Positions 1 to 12,257 are shown, numbered from the stretch's first letter. The stretch: DNA of 64,000 nt from Limonium bicolor (GCA_023374045.1 CM041782.1:253727810-253791809); one strand, 5' to 3'. Program-made: numbers and translations. Notes: generated by a model from the letters alone, not told the origin.

Positions 1-2778
1 TTTTGAAGGTATGTTTTTTATTTTTGGGATTTTTTGGATGTATGACTTTTTTTGGATTTTTGGATGTGTGATTTTTTTGGAATTTTTTTTTTGTGCATGC
101 TTTTTTGTGGTTGTTGGTCTCTATGTACATGGTATGCTGAATGGGAAAATGTTTGAATCCTGGTATTTCTTGCTATCATTTCGAAGATCATGTTGTCGCT
201 CGTGGGCAAAGACGGTTAATCACCTGCAAAAACAGTCACCAAAAAAGAATCTAATAGACGCAAATGCTAGTGCGCTTGAAAAATGGGATGAATGTTTGTG
301 TGTGATGTGTTGAGAATGCAACATGTGATCATGCAATTTTTGCGAGATGGGTGTGATTCATGCATGATTAATGAATGTGAACTGACCGAAAACGGGAAGA
401 AACAAGTTGTGTGTGCTAAAAGAAATCAACTTTTTTAGAAAAACAGTTTTGAAAACATGTGTTTTCGAAGTGGTGGGTTTTCTCAATATGAGTTTTGACG
501 CTCGGTCATTCGCAAATAAGATAGGGAGTGGGGAACCCTATACACATTGATCTAAATAAATTCAACAGGAATGTACAACCTATACACAAAGTCTATTCAG
601 AAATTGACAAGAGAGAAAAGAATGTTAGGGGAAAACCTATACATCAATTCTAAAAAGTCATTAAATGGGGGAGTTTGAGCTTAAAAACTTCTCCGAATTC
701 TTCTGCTTCGTCTTCGAGCTTCTGACTGACTGCTTATTCATGTGTGGGCTCCTGATTGGCCGTTCGATCGTCTTTGGGTTCGGTCAACAAGATGACACTA
801 TGATCAAGAGAAATTGGTTGGTGCTCTTCTGACCCTCAGCAACTTCGAACTCGGATGGTTGTTTCTAGTCTTCATGTCACTGGACTCGGGTTGGTGCAGC
901 TCTGATTTTTGGTTCAGACTGTTGTTGATCTTCATGCGCTCCACTCGCTCCGACGAGGAAGATGAGGGGCCTCTTTTTTTTGAGAAAGGAAGATGAATGA
1001 TCGAGCACAAAATCTTTGTGAAAATCCACCACTTTTGTGAAAACACGAAATGACTAGTACGCTCCACAGTAATGACCACTGCTCTTGAAGGTGGGTTGAA
1101 CTTCAAAAATAGCGAGTCACAACATGGGGACTAAATCATTTATTTTGAAATACGTTTGTGAAAATCAACTTCGAAAACTGTTTTCAAAAACAAGTTTGAG
1201 ATAATATTCATGAAAAAGTTGTTTGAAATTCGTTTGTAAAAAGCAGGTTTTTGAAATCCATTTTTGGAAATAGTTTTTTTTTTTGAAATAACATTTGTAA
1301 GAAATACTGATCGAAAATCATTTGAAAGTAACAGATTTTTGAAATCTGGTCTTTACAAACCGTTGGACAAAGTTTATTTTCTGAAAGAATTTGATTGAAA
1401 ATGATTTTGAAAACTGCTTTGGAAATAATAATTTTGAAATCATTCGAGATGAACGGCTTTGAAGATATTTCATTAGAGCGTTCGACATGATTCATTTTCT
1501 GATTTTTCAAGTGTTTAAATCGTGATCACATAGACATAAGAACGAAAATATAAATCGTGGCTGGTTTTATGTGGAGCTGAGTGCGAATGATTGGGATAAT
1601 CACCTTCTAGGTCAATCAGTGCTTCCATACCACCGGGGGAACCGTCGTTCCTTCACTGTTCATCTCTCGGGATTTATCTCTGTTATGCCTTGTGGGGCAC
1701 GTCATCAAGAAAGTCCGGAGTGCTTAAGTTCGAAAGGTCAGGATACCCGAAGTGATACAGTCACATGAGCCACGGCCGGGGATTATCACAACATACTCAC
1801 TTTTGGGAAACTTGGGGAAGTACTGCATGGGAACGGGTCTCTCGTCATCTGCACGGTCAGGTGTGTCTAAAGTCCAAATTATTCACTGACTACGTTGTGC
1901 CATGTATGGGTATCCGGTAAATACGGGATCCTCTATGGACGTGTAGCGTGACATTGGGCTTTAGAGACACCCGTGGTGCAGAGGAACAATGGAGAACTGA
2001 GCCCATGCAATCTTCAGGGTAAGGCAGAAGGGTGGTCAGACAGGCGGCATACAAGGGGGTGACTACCCATAAAACCCGTCCTAGACACCGGATTAGGCAG
2101 CTGGACACTGAAGGCTCATGGTTCACTATATGCTGGTCTGGACTCGGATATGGAGGATAATTTTGGATCATGAGTCTTCAGGGCGTAGGTCGGTGACCGT
2201 CTCGCCTCGCGGGCTTAACCACTCAGTGAGTGACCCGACTCATGGGAAATCAATCGTGGACCGATTGGGATGCCGTGACTCGTGGAAATAGGGGTGACAC
2301 AGAGGAATGCATGTCCTAAGCTACCCATGCACTCACAACTTGTAAATGTAAAAGCGGTAATGGTGTAGGTCAATGACCGTCTCACCCCGCAACAAGCAAC
2401 AATAATATGAATGCGGTAAATAAACCATAGAAGAACAAGCAACCCTATTTACTAATTGTTTTGTCTTGAAGGCGGTAATTCCAATTGGTTGTTATTAACC
2501 TGAAGGGAAGTTAGCTTCATTCAATCCTAAGTGTCTCTTTCTAATCGTGAGCTAATGATTAACCCAATTGTTGCAATGTTTGTTGAAGATTTAACAAATC
2601 CTAGCTGTCCTCATCAGCACACACTCTAAATGTGGAGTAGAATAATCCTAGAGGCTTGGAATGAATCTCTTAAAGGCTTTGAAAGAAGTGGGAAAATCCT
2701 GACAATTTTTAATGGAGTTCAGTCTTCCTTGAGTTTGAGAAAAACTTACTCAAGTTTTCCCAAGCAGAGTCGCCATTC
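1..2778 (-). mobile_element. Tat/Ogre-like retrotransposon, leader/internal region (partial)
   Basis: This is the region downstream (minus strand) of the PBS at 2759-2775; the rest of the element runs out of the window to the left. I see no gag, protease or polymerase motif on either strand. It holds T-rich near-tandem units (11-110), degenerate TTTGAAATC-like repeats (about 1140-1510), and a partly duplicated block around GTGACCGTCTC (2190-2210 and again 2370-2390). A long non-coding leader before gag fits Ogre-type elements. The assignment rests on the adjacent LTR and PBS, not on coding sequence. Confidence 0.55.
2759..2775 (-). promoter_or_regulatory. Primer binding site, tRNA-Arg type
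   Basis: On the minus strand the sequence reads TGGCGACTCTGCTTGGG, three bases after a CA-ended LTR. The first ten bases match the complement of the plant tRNA-Arg 3' end (TGGCGACTCC...), with the rest partly diverged. The same PBS core with the same GAA spacer follows the LTR ending at 36535, so the two elements are related. Minus-strand DNA synthesis would be primed here. Confidence 0.75.
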
Positions 2779-3527
2779 TGTGGAGGGTGATTTTTCGGTA
2801 TGAGGGGGGTCTATCTAAATATGGTCTGACTAAGAAGCATAGATCCTAGAAAATGCCATTATGTGGAGGGTGAAAACCTGTCACCTTGGCATCCCTCAAA
2901 TACCTACTCTATCGTCCGTCTTTCCCAGAAAGCATAAGGGGAATGCAAGTGAGCACTACACCCGCTCTCAATGGGCCCCACGCGGACTTATGCCTCTATA
3001 AGGCGGAATTGACTAGACTCGCCACCTAGTTTGACCTAAAGAACTAGGAAGGAAAGGAAAGAGGGTTTACGAACCGTTATTGACTATGAGATTATGCCAC
3101 TAGGACTTAATTGACTCTGAGATTATGTCAGAGATTCTGTGTGGGTTCGCACTGGGTTACACCCTTAGAAGTGGCAACGACCACAACTTCGGATTGGTGC
3201 CCGAGGAAACCTCGGTCTCCAATTGTCGGGATTGTCTTCTTTCAAAACCTTTTTAGAGAGATTCATTTAAAGCCAAAGGATAGGATTGAGACGAGAGGAA
3301 AGGATACGAGTGGATGGGGCGAGTTTTCCTGCCAAGCTAGCACCAAGAAAAGGATTGATGAATTCGAACAAGTATAGAATGAAAGATTGGGAAAAGTATG
3401 AGGTTGAGTGAATATACAAGACTTGGAGTCTGATGGTCTGAAATTTGTGGGAGCCGAAGAAGGTTTGTGTGTTTTGAGAGATATGAGAACCACCTTAGGG
3501 GGGAAAGGTTTTTTTTTTTGTTTGGAA

Positions 3528-4145
3528 CAGGGTCGCACCCTAGATGGGCTGCCTACGTACTCAACTCCCTGTTGAGATCAGACCTTACGTAGTTCAGAGT
3601 CTTTTGGAGATGTTTGAAGTTTTAGGTTTGAGGGGGTAGTCTGTGAGACGTTTGAAATCTTTAGATGTCGAAGTCTGTGAGACGCTTGAATCTGTGAGAC
3701 GCTCGGGTCTGTGAGATGTTCAGGTCTGTGAGACATTCAAGTCATTGGGATGACAAAGTCTGTGAGACGCTCGGGTCTGTGAGACAATACGGGGTTGTTC
3801 GGAGGTGAGATGGCCGAGTGAAAATGGCATTTTGATTGATGTGGGGTTGCACCCTGTGTGGGTTGCCTACGTACTCAACTCCCTGTTGAGATCAGACCTT
3901 ACGTAGTTCATAGTTTTTGGAGAGTTTTGATGTTTGAAGGTTTTTAGAAAAGCTTGATGTGTGGGGTGTTGTAGTCTGTGAGACGCTCGGGTCTATGAGA
4001 CGTTTGAAATCTTGAGATGTCGAAATCTGTGAGACACTCGGATCTGTGGGACGCTCGGGTCTATGAGATGCTCTGGTCTATGAGATATTCGAATCATTGG
4101 AATCACAAAGTCTGTGAGACGCTCAGGTCTGCGAGACATTCTGAG
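3528..4145. repeat. Tandem duplication (about 315 bp) with GTCTGTGAGACGC short repeats
   Basis: Two consecutive units each start with a GCACCCT...GCCTACGTACTCAACTC block (3533 and 3847) and run into a string of short repeats around GTCTGTGAGACGCTCGG. Read on the minus strand, the ACGTAGGCAGC block resembles a motif often seen near the 3' part of plant Tat-type LTRs. The short repeats vary in length and spacing. Confidence 0.75.
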
Positions 4146-4420
4146 TTTAAGGGAAATTGGAATTGAATTGAAATTGAAGTTGAATTGGAATTGAAGTTGA
4201 ATTGAAAGTGGATTGATTTTGAATTTGAATTTGAATGAAGGATGAATTTGAATTGAAGTCAAGTGAATTTTGATTTGAATCGGGAGTTGATTTGGAATTG
4301 AATTTGAATGAATTCAGAATTGAATTTGAATGGAATCAAGTCTAAATTGGGTCGAATTGAATTTGATTTACATGGAAAAGGAATTAGGTTTGAATTAGGT
4401 TTGAATTGAACTTGGGTCGG
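4146..4420. repeat. GAATTGAATTT low-complexity tract
   Basis: Imperfect runs of GAATTGAA and TTTGAATTTGAA units fill this stretch. It lies inside the large LTR and has no coding signal. Confidence 0.75.
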
Positions 4421-4533
4421 AATTGGAAAAAGGGCCGAGTCAAAGTTTGGGTCATGGTCAATGTTTGGGCTGGGTCAAAGTCGAGGTCAAGGTCAAAATT
4501 TGGTTGGTCAAAGTTGAACTGGATGAATCAAAA

Positions 4534-4642
4534 TGGGCCGAGTGGGCTTAATGGGCCAAGTGGGCTTAATGGGCCGAATGGGCTTAATGGGCCAAATGGG
4601 CTTAGTGGGCCGAATGGGCTTAGTGGGCCGAATGGGCTTAGC
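4534..4642. repeat. TGGGCC/TGGGCTTA minisatellite
   Basis: Alternating GGGCC(A/G)A(A/G)T and GGGCTTA(A/G)T half-units give a period near 20 bp, repeated about five times. Each unit carries TGGGCC or TGGGCT, the core bound by TCP factors in plant site II elements. The two small ORFs across it are products of the repeat. Confidence 0.75.
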
Positions 4643-6499
4643 TAGAAGTGGGTCAAGAGAGGAGTGGGCCAGGTTGAGTGATTTAGGCCTGATTTGTTAT
4701 TTGGGCTTGTTGGAGAGAAATTTTGAATGAGAATGTTGGTCTATATACATATATATATATATACATATTTTAGGTGTGTGTTTTAGGGTTTAGGGATGTC
4801 ACCACCACGAGATTGGTCAATGACCTATCAGTCCAGGGGGACCCCTCTATCCTAGTGGCTTGGACCTAAGGGCATAACTAGGGCTTAGGTAGTAAAGTTT
4901 GGTACAACGGAATGAAACGAAATTTGCAATGAGGCTGGATATACAATATTTACACATATAACACACAAACAATCATATCGAAATCACTGAAGGCACGGCA
5001 ATTAATCAGATCAAATAATAATAACAACAGACTGAATAAACAAATATGTTCACGGTTATTCAAGTGATGTATACATGGAGATGAAAATTTGAAAGCTATC
5101 TACGGCCTTCTATAATATCGATTTACAATTGGTGCAAAAAGCGACTAAAGCATAGGCAAAGCAGAATCGCCATAAAAATCAACGATGATGTTAAGACAAT
5201 GAAATAGCATAACAAAACAGGACTTTACAATTATATGAGTGGGTTTCAAGTGAAGATTCAACCAAAATCATGCTAACATCAACTTATAAACCAAATTAAT
5301 GCGCGGGGGGCAAACAGTGATGCTAGAAATGTAAACATGTTGTTGGTCATGATTAAGGAGAGATGTAGGTGATAGGAAACCAACCTACGGGGTGGCCTGC
5401 CCCCGGTTTATCATTTAATCAGGTATATATGTATATATATACAAGCTTCTGCCAAATAGAAGGCTGATTGCTCATAACTCCATCTCGGTTTTGTGTAATG
5501 AGCAAGAATTCCAAGCCAGCGAAGTGTTGCCAAAAAACCCAAAGTTCGTGAGTTCAGCCGATTGTTTTATGGCGTGTGAAAGGCTCGGGCCATCCCGACC
5601 ACTGCCTGACTTTCTCCGGATAGGATCATAAAATCCAATCACAAGCTCATTGGTAATCGAGTGTACATGTCATAAAAAAGAATTTGAAAACATGAGTGCT
5701 ATGATCATAAACAAATCAAACTGAACTCTTGTGAAATTTAATCTTATAGTCTAAAACTATTTTGAACCCTCCAAGATAGACAATAGCTTACGGACTCATT
5801 GCAGCAATCACGATGACAAAGAAGTATGAGCATTTGAAAATTAAACCTAAACAAAATCATGCTCGGTTCAAGTGCGTTACATTTCAGCAACTGAAATTAT
5901 CATGTTGAGCTCGGATGGATTCTACCATTGCAGCAAATGAGCTAAAGCCATACCAGAGTTTGGATACATCAGTCATAAAAAAAAAATAATCTAAATGCTT
6001 AAGTCAGGTGATTAATTCCAATCTTTACCGATTTAACACTCAGACAATCAAACATTTACTTCTCCCTTTTCCTATTTTAAGAATAAAAGAAAGAAATCTG
6101 GAATACTGCTAGTTTCACGACATTTACCAAACAGAATTCTCTGTTGAACGGGCATTATCCTAATCTTATGACCTAAAGTAAGCAAGTAAGTTAAACGATG
6201 CAGATTATGCCTTTTGTTTTCTTTTACCTACAGATCCAAAACGCAGAAACAAAATTGCACGAGGTAAGTTAAGCATGATTGATTACAGAGAATGAAAAGA
6301 GCATTCATATGAGGACAAACTAAACGGGTCGTTCATGGTGGAAGCATACCACACTCAGCAAAAGCATGGCACACAAAGCAAATCATCAACACATGCGGTC
6401 AATTAAACATAACCAGAGAGTAGTTTGGATTGAGGACAAATACTAGAAGAAGACTAAACAAAGGTCTTCCTGCAGATGATATCTGTTATATTAACACAG

Positions 6500-7850
6500 G
6501 GGGGAGCCCTGCTCCTTTTTTCGCCAGTTTGGTTGCAAAAATTACGGTAAGGAAGTATGTACAGAGGTGCTGAGCGTACATATAGTTTTTGGCTGCAAAA
6601 TTATTCGATGTAAAGAGAATAAAAAGTGGTTCAGTATGTACGTGTTTGCCGATTTGGTTGCAACTTACTGGAGTGATGAGAATAATAACAAAAAAAAAGT
6701 TTAGAATACATGTTCACCAAATTGCAACTTACTGGAGCAACGAGAATGAAAAGCAGTTCAGAATATACCTGCTCGCCAGTTAGGTTGCAACTTACCGCTG
6801 GCGGAGTGAAATGAACAGAGGGCAGAGCTTGTTCCTCGTTCGCTAGGTAGATTGCAAAATTACCTCTAGTGGAGAGAAATGAATGGAGGGCAGAGCTTAT
6901 TCCTTGTTCGTCGGCTAGGTTGCAAAATTACCGGCCTGAAAAGACGAGAGAGAGGAGGAAGAAACAAGCGGTAAAGCATGAATATCCTTATTCTCGTGGG
7001 ATTTGTGTGTCGGCTGCCTTTGGTAGAAGGATGAACAGCGAGGGCTTCCTTTTTTTTTGAGATTGAAGTCATCGAACTAAAGAGGATGAATCCAAGAGAA
7101 ACGGTCCACGCTCGGTGAAGGAAAATGCTGGCCAGTTCAAAACAGTGGCTAGAAACTTGTAAACATCGACAGAGTGCAGTAACAGTGCTCGTTGTTCTTG
7201 GGAGTAAGAGAATGAAGGAAGGTTGAGGTATGTTCTTGTTTCGTCAGTTTGGTGAGCAAAAATTACCGTGAGTTTGAAGAAGGGAGAGTAGGGCCTGTAT
7301 GTTCTTATTTGTCCAGTTGGGTGAATAAGATTACCGTGAGGAAGACAATTAACAAAGGCACGGAGCTGGGTTTCAAATTACAATGAAGATAAATGAGGAA
7401 ACGTGGAGCAGATGCTCCTTGTTCGCCAGTTTTTGTTTTGGCCAAAGGGAAGAGACAGAAAGGGGCGATGGATGTGTGCTCTCTGTTACCAGTTGGCGTG
7501 AATAGAACGAGGAAGAGGCAGAGCAGTGTGCTCTCCTTGTACACCAGTGAACAAAACTGAGACGTGGAGATTGCTCCTTGTTCTTCTGCTGGGTAAATGA
7601 AGGAGTATAGCCGGTGTGTTCCTTGTTCTCCCGTTACATGTTGAAGAAACTGAAGAAGGCGCAGCACATGGACGTTTCTTGTCACCAGGGGTTGCAAAAC
7701 TTGCCGGCGTGAAGAGAATGAGCATGGTGGTGGAGCAAACTGTTCCTTGTTCGTCAGGTAGGTTGCGAAATTACCTTGAGCAAAAGAATGAAGAAGCACA
7801 GCTTGTATGTTTGTTGTCACCGGTTTGGTAGTGAAAATACCGTGAGTGTA
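6500..7850. repeat. Degenerate minisatellite (TTGTTCGCCAGTTNGGTTGCAA)
   Basis: About fifteen recognisable copies share a core like TTCCTTGTTCGCCAG followed by GGTTGCAAAATTACCG, then a variable GAGAATGAA-containing spacer. Unit lengths run from roughly 50 to 90 bp, with a larger gap around 6960-7220. The array begins about 140 bp downstream (minus strand) of the LTR TATA box, so it should be transcribed in any LTR-initiated RNA. Confidence 0.7.
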
Positions 7851-7992
7851 GAGAATGGAACAAGAAGATGAAGGTCTTGTTTTCTGTATGAGTTTTTCTT
7901 GGGACTGAGGTTGAGAAAAGAAATGGGAGGCGGCTGATGCCTTCTTTTGGGATCGGTGACTATAGTCCTTCTAGGGTTCTGTGTTTGTTGCT

Positions 7993-8001
7993 CTATTTAT
8001 A
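7993..8001 (-). promoter_or_regulatory. LTR TATA box (TATAAATAG)
   Basis: The minus strand reads CACTATAAATAGAGC, an exact match to the plant TATA consensus, about 760 bp into the LTR. The related LTR starting at 42224 has a TATA-like TATAAAA about 1 kb in, consistent with a shared U3 layout. Confidence 0.65.
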
Positions 8002-8067
8002 GTGCAAGAGTTTTTGGGATAATGAGGAAGCTGGTTAAAAAGGAAAAAAAAAATCCCAAAGTGCATC

Positions 8068-8134
8068 TATCAACACTCGAACTCAGGACCTATGACCAGT
8101 GTACTGAAAGCATTAACCAGTTGTGCTAATAACC
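8068..8134 (-). other. tRNA-like module (A and B boxes) in LTR U3
   Basis: On the minus strand an A-box-like TAGCACAACTGG (8117-8128) is followed after exactly 32 nt by a B-box-like GAGTTCGAGTGTT (8072-8084). Box order and spacing are those of a tRNA gene. The acceptor stem is not convincing, so this is a tRNA-derived or tRNA-mimicking segment, not a functional tRNA gene. It lies about 70 bp upstream of the TATA box. Confidence 0.55.
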
Positions 8135-9052
8135 GAACTCAATGATAACATGTGAGAAATATAAGAAAAACTATGGCTCGGAGAGGATATATTCCCAAAA
8201 ACGCTAGTGTTTTATACGAAAGAGCAGAGTAAGACTAAAGATGTTCGCATGTAACAACATGGTGTTTCTTTCTTTTTTTTTAAGACATGAAATAATAAAA
8301 TGAAGACAAGAACATAAAAATAATAATAAAGGCAGTAAAGTAATGAAGTATACATAAAATGATGAAAATAATCCTAAAAATGATAAAGAAAAAGGCAAAG
8401 TAAAATGGAATACTAATAAGTAAAATACAAGTAAAAGTATAATGAAATGAATAAAATACAAAAGTAATAAAATAGCATAAACTAACATAAAAACGAGAGA
8501 CAAATGAATATGAGAATAATACAGAACCGACTACATGAAATAAATCGTAAATAAAATGGTAGAACAGGAAAATAATAACAAAATTGGATGGGTTTCAAAA
8601 CGGATGTTTTGAGAATTGATTTAGAAAACTTAACATAAAATGACAGTTTCATTTTGGTACGCACATGAAAGAGTGTTGAAAAGAAAGGAGATGACCACCT
8701 TATTTTATTTATTTATCTGAATTTTGCTTTATGGGGTGAGAATTTTTGGTGTCTACACACTTAACTTAATTCAACTTACTTAAATTACTTACCTTACTTA
8801 ACTTACTTACCTTACTTAACTTACTTACCTTACTTAACTCTTAATGATCCCAACCTAACACTTCTTAAGTCTTACAACTTAATCTTACAAACTTAATCTT
8901 AAGTGAATCGCTTCTCCTCATCACTTATACTCATTCATCCACATAATTATCATTGTTACCCACCAAACATGTCTTAAACAACCTTATAACATCAATACCT
9001 AATTATCCTCATCGTTTCCCATCCTTAAACAAGGTTTTTGGCCAAAACAGTG

Positions 9053-9305
9053 GCATGTTCGAACTTGTGTCCGAGCTTACCATGTTCGGACGCAAGTCGA
9101 GACTCAAAAGTGAAAACAGACGCATGTCCGAACATGTGTCCGGACTTCGAAAGTTCGGACATGGGTCGAGGAAAATCCTAAGTAGAAGCAGGCACGTCCG
9201 AACTTGTGTCCGGACTTCCCAAGGTCGGACACAAGTCGAGACTCTGAAGATTTTCATGCAACAGGGCCTGTCCGAACGTCCATGTCCGGACGGATGTTCG
9301 GACAA
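9053..9305. repeat. GTCCGAAC stem-loop array in Tekay-like LTR
   Basis: Three to four units of about 80-85 bp carry CATGTCCGAAC, TGTGTCCGGACTT and AAGTTCGGACATG, forming inverted repeats within units. It is GC-rich compared with the AT-rich LTR around it. ORFs on both strands exist because the repeats are palindromic and stop-free. The sister array in the other LTR is at 18878-19130. Confidence 0.85.
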
Positions 9306-11368
9306 GGCAAAACACTCATTTTCTAAGCCTTCAAACACTTAACCAATATTCACCAAACTTCTTCTAAACCCTCATAATGTCTTCTAACATCATTTAGGCA
9401 CTTATACTCACCTTATAACTTCCACCAAACTCTCCAGAACAACTTCCAAAGATCTTCTCAAACGTTTACTAAATTCTTACAAACATTCCTAACACTTGTC
9501 ATATGCTTCCTTACATTTCCAACTTGTACATTTTGTCTAAAACTTCAACTAACCAAAGTGTTTTTTTCTACCCATATAACTCCTCCTTAACATCATTGCT
9601 TGTTAAACCTTCCAAGGTTATCTTGCATGTCCATGCACAATTTCTCTTCTTTTCACTTGTTACTCATCACTCTTAAACTCTTAAGCTTGCTTATACATTT
9701 CTTTCCATTATCTAATACCTTGACATTGTTCTTCATTTACCTTAACCATGCAACGCCCTCCTTAGACATTCCATCTCTTATGCAACTTACTCACCATTCT
9801 CATGATCATACCCTCTTATACGTTTCTAGTCATTTTCCTTGACAACTTACAATATCCTCCTACCATTTTCACTTCCATCACCAAGTCCACACATTACCAT
9901 TCAAAAACCTTACTAGTCCACCACTAACATCACCACCTCTTACACAAACTTCTCGAACTCTCATTTTTTCTCTTAGTTCATACCTAAATCACCTTAAAGC
10001 ATTATACACCTTTCCTCCAGATTTGCACAAGTCTTATCATTCCTCATACCGTGTCTTTGGTGTGTTCAATGCACCCATCTAAACTCTAATTTCCTCATAG
10101 ACCATTCTAGGTCATTTTAAACCTCAAGAACTCCTTAGTTAACTCATTTCCACTCAAATTCCTTTGTATGACTCCTAGTAAATCCTAGGTCATATTAGTT
10201 CTCCACCATCACCTAAACACTTATTTTCTACTCAAATTTCGCCATAGCTCCTCTAGTATATTATCATGCCCAAACACATTATTTTTTCCTCATTCAACCA
10301 TCTCACACACATCAAGTTCTTCTCATCATATCTCATCACCCAAACCAATTCATTCACAACAAACTCAATATATTGCAATAATCTTAAATTGCATAGCACT
10401 AAGGCTCTTAAATGACATGGCTCTTAGGCCCTTAAATGACTTAAACTTAAACACTGAATTTCCCACATATAAAAGCTTTCAACCTGCAAATACACCCATC
10501 AATCTCATAGTAGTTATAATGTTCTTAAAACTCATCTTAAACTTATATTACTAACTCATTTCTTTGGCTCCTTAGTCACAAGTTCTCAAGCTTATTTAAG
10601 TTTTTTTTTTAGGTTACATAACCCATTACCTAATGTAAGCCCTAAGCTACATTGGTACCCATCTAAAACTCATTCCTTAAACCTTAAACCACCATTAGGT
10701 AAGCAATTTACCTTGTTTTCTCAAGCTTATCTTAACTTCCTCCTTAGACCTTCTTCTTGCATGAATCTCGGCCACCACTTAAATTCCCCTTGCCAATGTT
10801 CTAATCAATATTCAATGACTCATATGAGTACTAAACAATACACTAACCTCAAGGAATGAAAACCTAGGTTAGAAATGTGTTCTAAGGCATAAAAGTGGAT
10901 GATTACATTTGAAGTCTCAAGGTAGACTTTGGCATTGAATGAAATAGGACCTCCACTAGTCCTTGGTGAATAAATCAAGCTAGAACAAGGCATAAAAACA
11001 TAGCCCCATGAGAAGGAATTTTCGGCCATGTACAAGAAATGATGGAAACATGGTTTTTCTTACATTTTCTTTACCTTAAGAGAATGGAGAAGCTAATGAG
11101 CTCTTCAAACTTGGTTTTCCTCCATCAATGGAGTTTCCTCTTGGCACCAAAATGGAGCTTTGAAGGATTTGAAAAGATAGAAGGATAGGTCTTGACCTAA
11201 CTAAGAGAAATATGTGTTAGTTTTTGATTTGGAGCAAAGATGAACACTTAGTGAGTGATTGAAGGTGGAGCACCCATGGATGGAGCTCTCTCGGTTTGGA
11301 GCAAAAGAAGAGAAGAAGAAATCGTGTGAAGAAGAGAAATGAAGAGAGAGAGAAGAAGAAAAGGTGGC

Positions 11369-11400
11369 TTATAAGAGATATTTGCTTTAATAAAGCAAAT
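11369..11400 (-). promoter_or_regulatory. TATA box with adjacent 21-bp palindrome (3' LTR)
   Basis: On the minus strand, CTTATAAG (11369-11376) is preceded a few bases upstream by an odd-centred palindrome ATTTGCTTTA-T-TAAAGCAAAT (11380-11400). The same pair occurs in the 5' LTR at 21200-21231. The palindrome could be a dimeric factor site or could form a cruciform at the promoter. Confidence 0.5.
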
Positions 11401-12011
11401 AGTACTCTTTTACTTATCTCTTCTTTTCTTCCTTATTTGACTACTTATGGTGACTCACCTCCTTTAGAAAACCGGCCCCCTACCTTAAATAAGGCTAGTC
11501 ATGGTCTTTGTTGACCAACTAATTAGCTTATATTGATTAAAACTTAAACTAGTCACTATTTGGCACTATTCACTAATCAGTGCACATATTTCTGAACTTT
11601 TTGATTTCCCATTGATTTAGACCTCCTAATGTGATACTAATTAGTACACATGTTGATTAAAGAGTAATGATGGACATTTAGCCACTCAAAACTCAATTCT
11701 AAGACAATTTCTCAAAAATGTGCTTTAGACTTCTTAAAGCACATTTTTGTTTTAACTTGTTTTCAAGCTTGGTTTTCTTTGCTAATTGATTTAAAATGAC
11801 CATTAGGATATTACTAAGGTCTTATCATGATATTTGGGTACTCACCCAAGTCTCTCCAAGCTTAGAGCACGTTTTTGGCCTGATTGCCTTTAAGGCACTT
11901 CCTTGTGTTTTCCTTGGTTTAAATTGTCTACCAATCTTTCTAAGGCATATTCTAGCCTTACTACATCATAATTTGATGTTTGCTTAGCATACTTAGGTTT
12001 GGGGTATTTCA

Positions 12012-12029
12012 ATCTACCCCCCTTAAAAG
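12012..12029 (-). promoter_or_regulatory. Polypurine tract of Tekay-like element
   Basis: On the minus strand CTTTTAAGGGGGGTAGAT lies directly against the TGAAATACCCC start of the 3' LTR. Position and purine content fit the plus-strand priming site. Confidence 0.75.
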
Positions 12030-12257
12030 AACTTTGTCCCCAAAGTTCCCATGCATCTTTTCTTATTAGAATACATGTCTTACCTCATTCCTTAGATCAT
12101 ATAGATCATACTTATGTATACTTAATCTCATTGGATCATTGGATCCGCCATATTCTTATACTTAAATATCACACAACATGCTTAAGCATGTGTAGCACTC
12201 AAAATTCCTTTTGTTCCTTTTTGATGATTAAAACATTCACATAACTTACAACGTATT

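Larger units (their letters stand above)
2779..8757 (-). mobile_element. Tat/Ogre-like 5' LTR, about 6 kb
   Basis: On the minus strand the LTR begins TGTAGACACCAAAAATTC at 8757 and ends CCACA at 2779, followed by GAA and the PBS. Its start closely matches the LTR start at 42224, including a shared AAGGTGGTC-like block further in. A length near 6 kb is within the known range for Ogre-type LTRs. It contains a TATA box (7993-8001), an upstream tRNA-like module (8068-8134) and several minisatellites downstream of the TATA box. Its TG end abuts a Tekay-type LTR truncated at 8758, so this element seems to have inserted into that LTR. Undetected nested insertions inside the 6 kb are possible. Confidence 0.7.
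8758..12011 (-). mobile_element. Tekay-like 3' LTR, truncated by the Tat insertion
   Basis: This stretch aligns almost base for base (about 98% by eye) with 18585-21843, the corresponding part of the complete LTR. About 1,345 bp that should lie on its left are missing where the Tat-like LTR begins. On the minus strand it starts TGAAATACCCC at 12011. It contains a TACTTAACTTACTTACC tandem tract (about 8760-8840), a GTCCG stem-loop array (9053-9305), and a TATA/palindrome pair (11369-11400). The scattered small ORFs inside are not conserved coding sequence. Confidence 0.85.

Noticed and set aside
4783..4796. Telomere-like TTTAGGGTTTAGGG
   Set aside because: Only two units in a T-rich context; no array, so not an interstitial telomere tract.
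7305..7820. 171-codon minus-strand ORF
   Set aside because: It runs through the minisatellite and has no conserved domain; overlapping frames are open as well.
9053..9305. CRISPR-like regular repeats
   Set aside because: Units are imperfect palindromic tandem repeats within a plant LTR, without unique spacers or cas genes.
8953..9342. Overlapping plus and minus ORFs in the LTR (also 18777-19166 and 47899-48336)
   Set aside because: Open frames are produced by palindromic GTCCG repeats, which lack stops on both strands; no protein family is evident.
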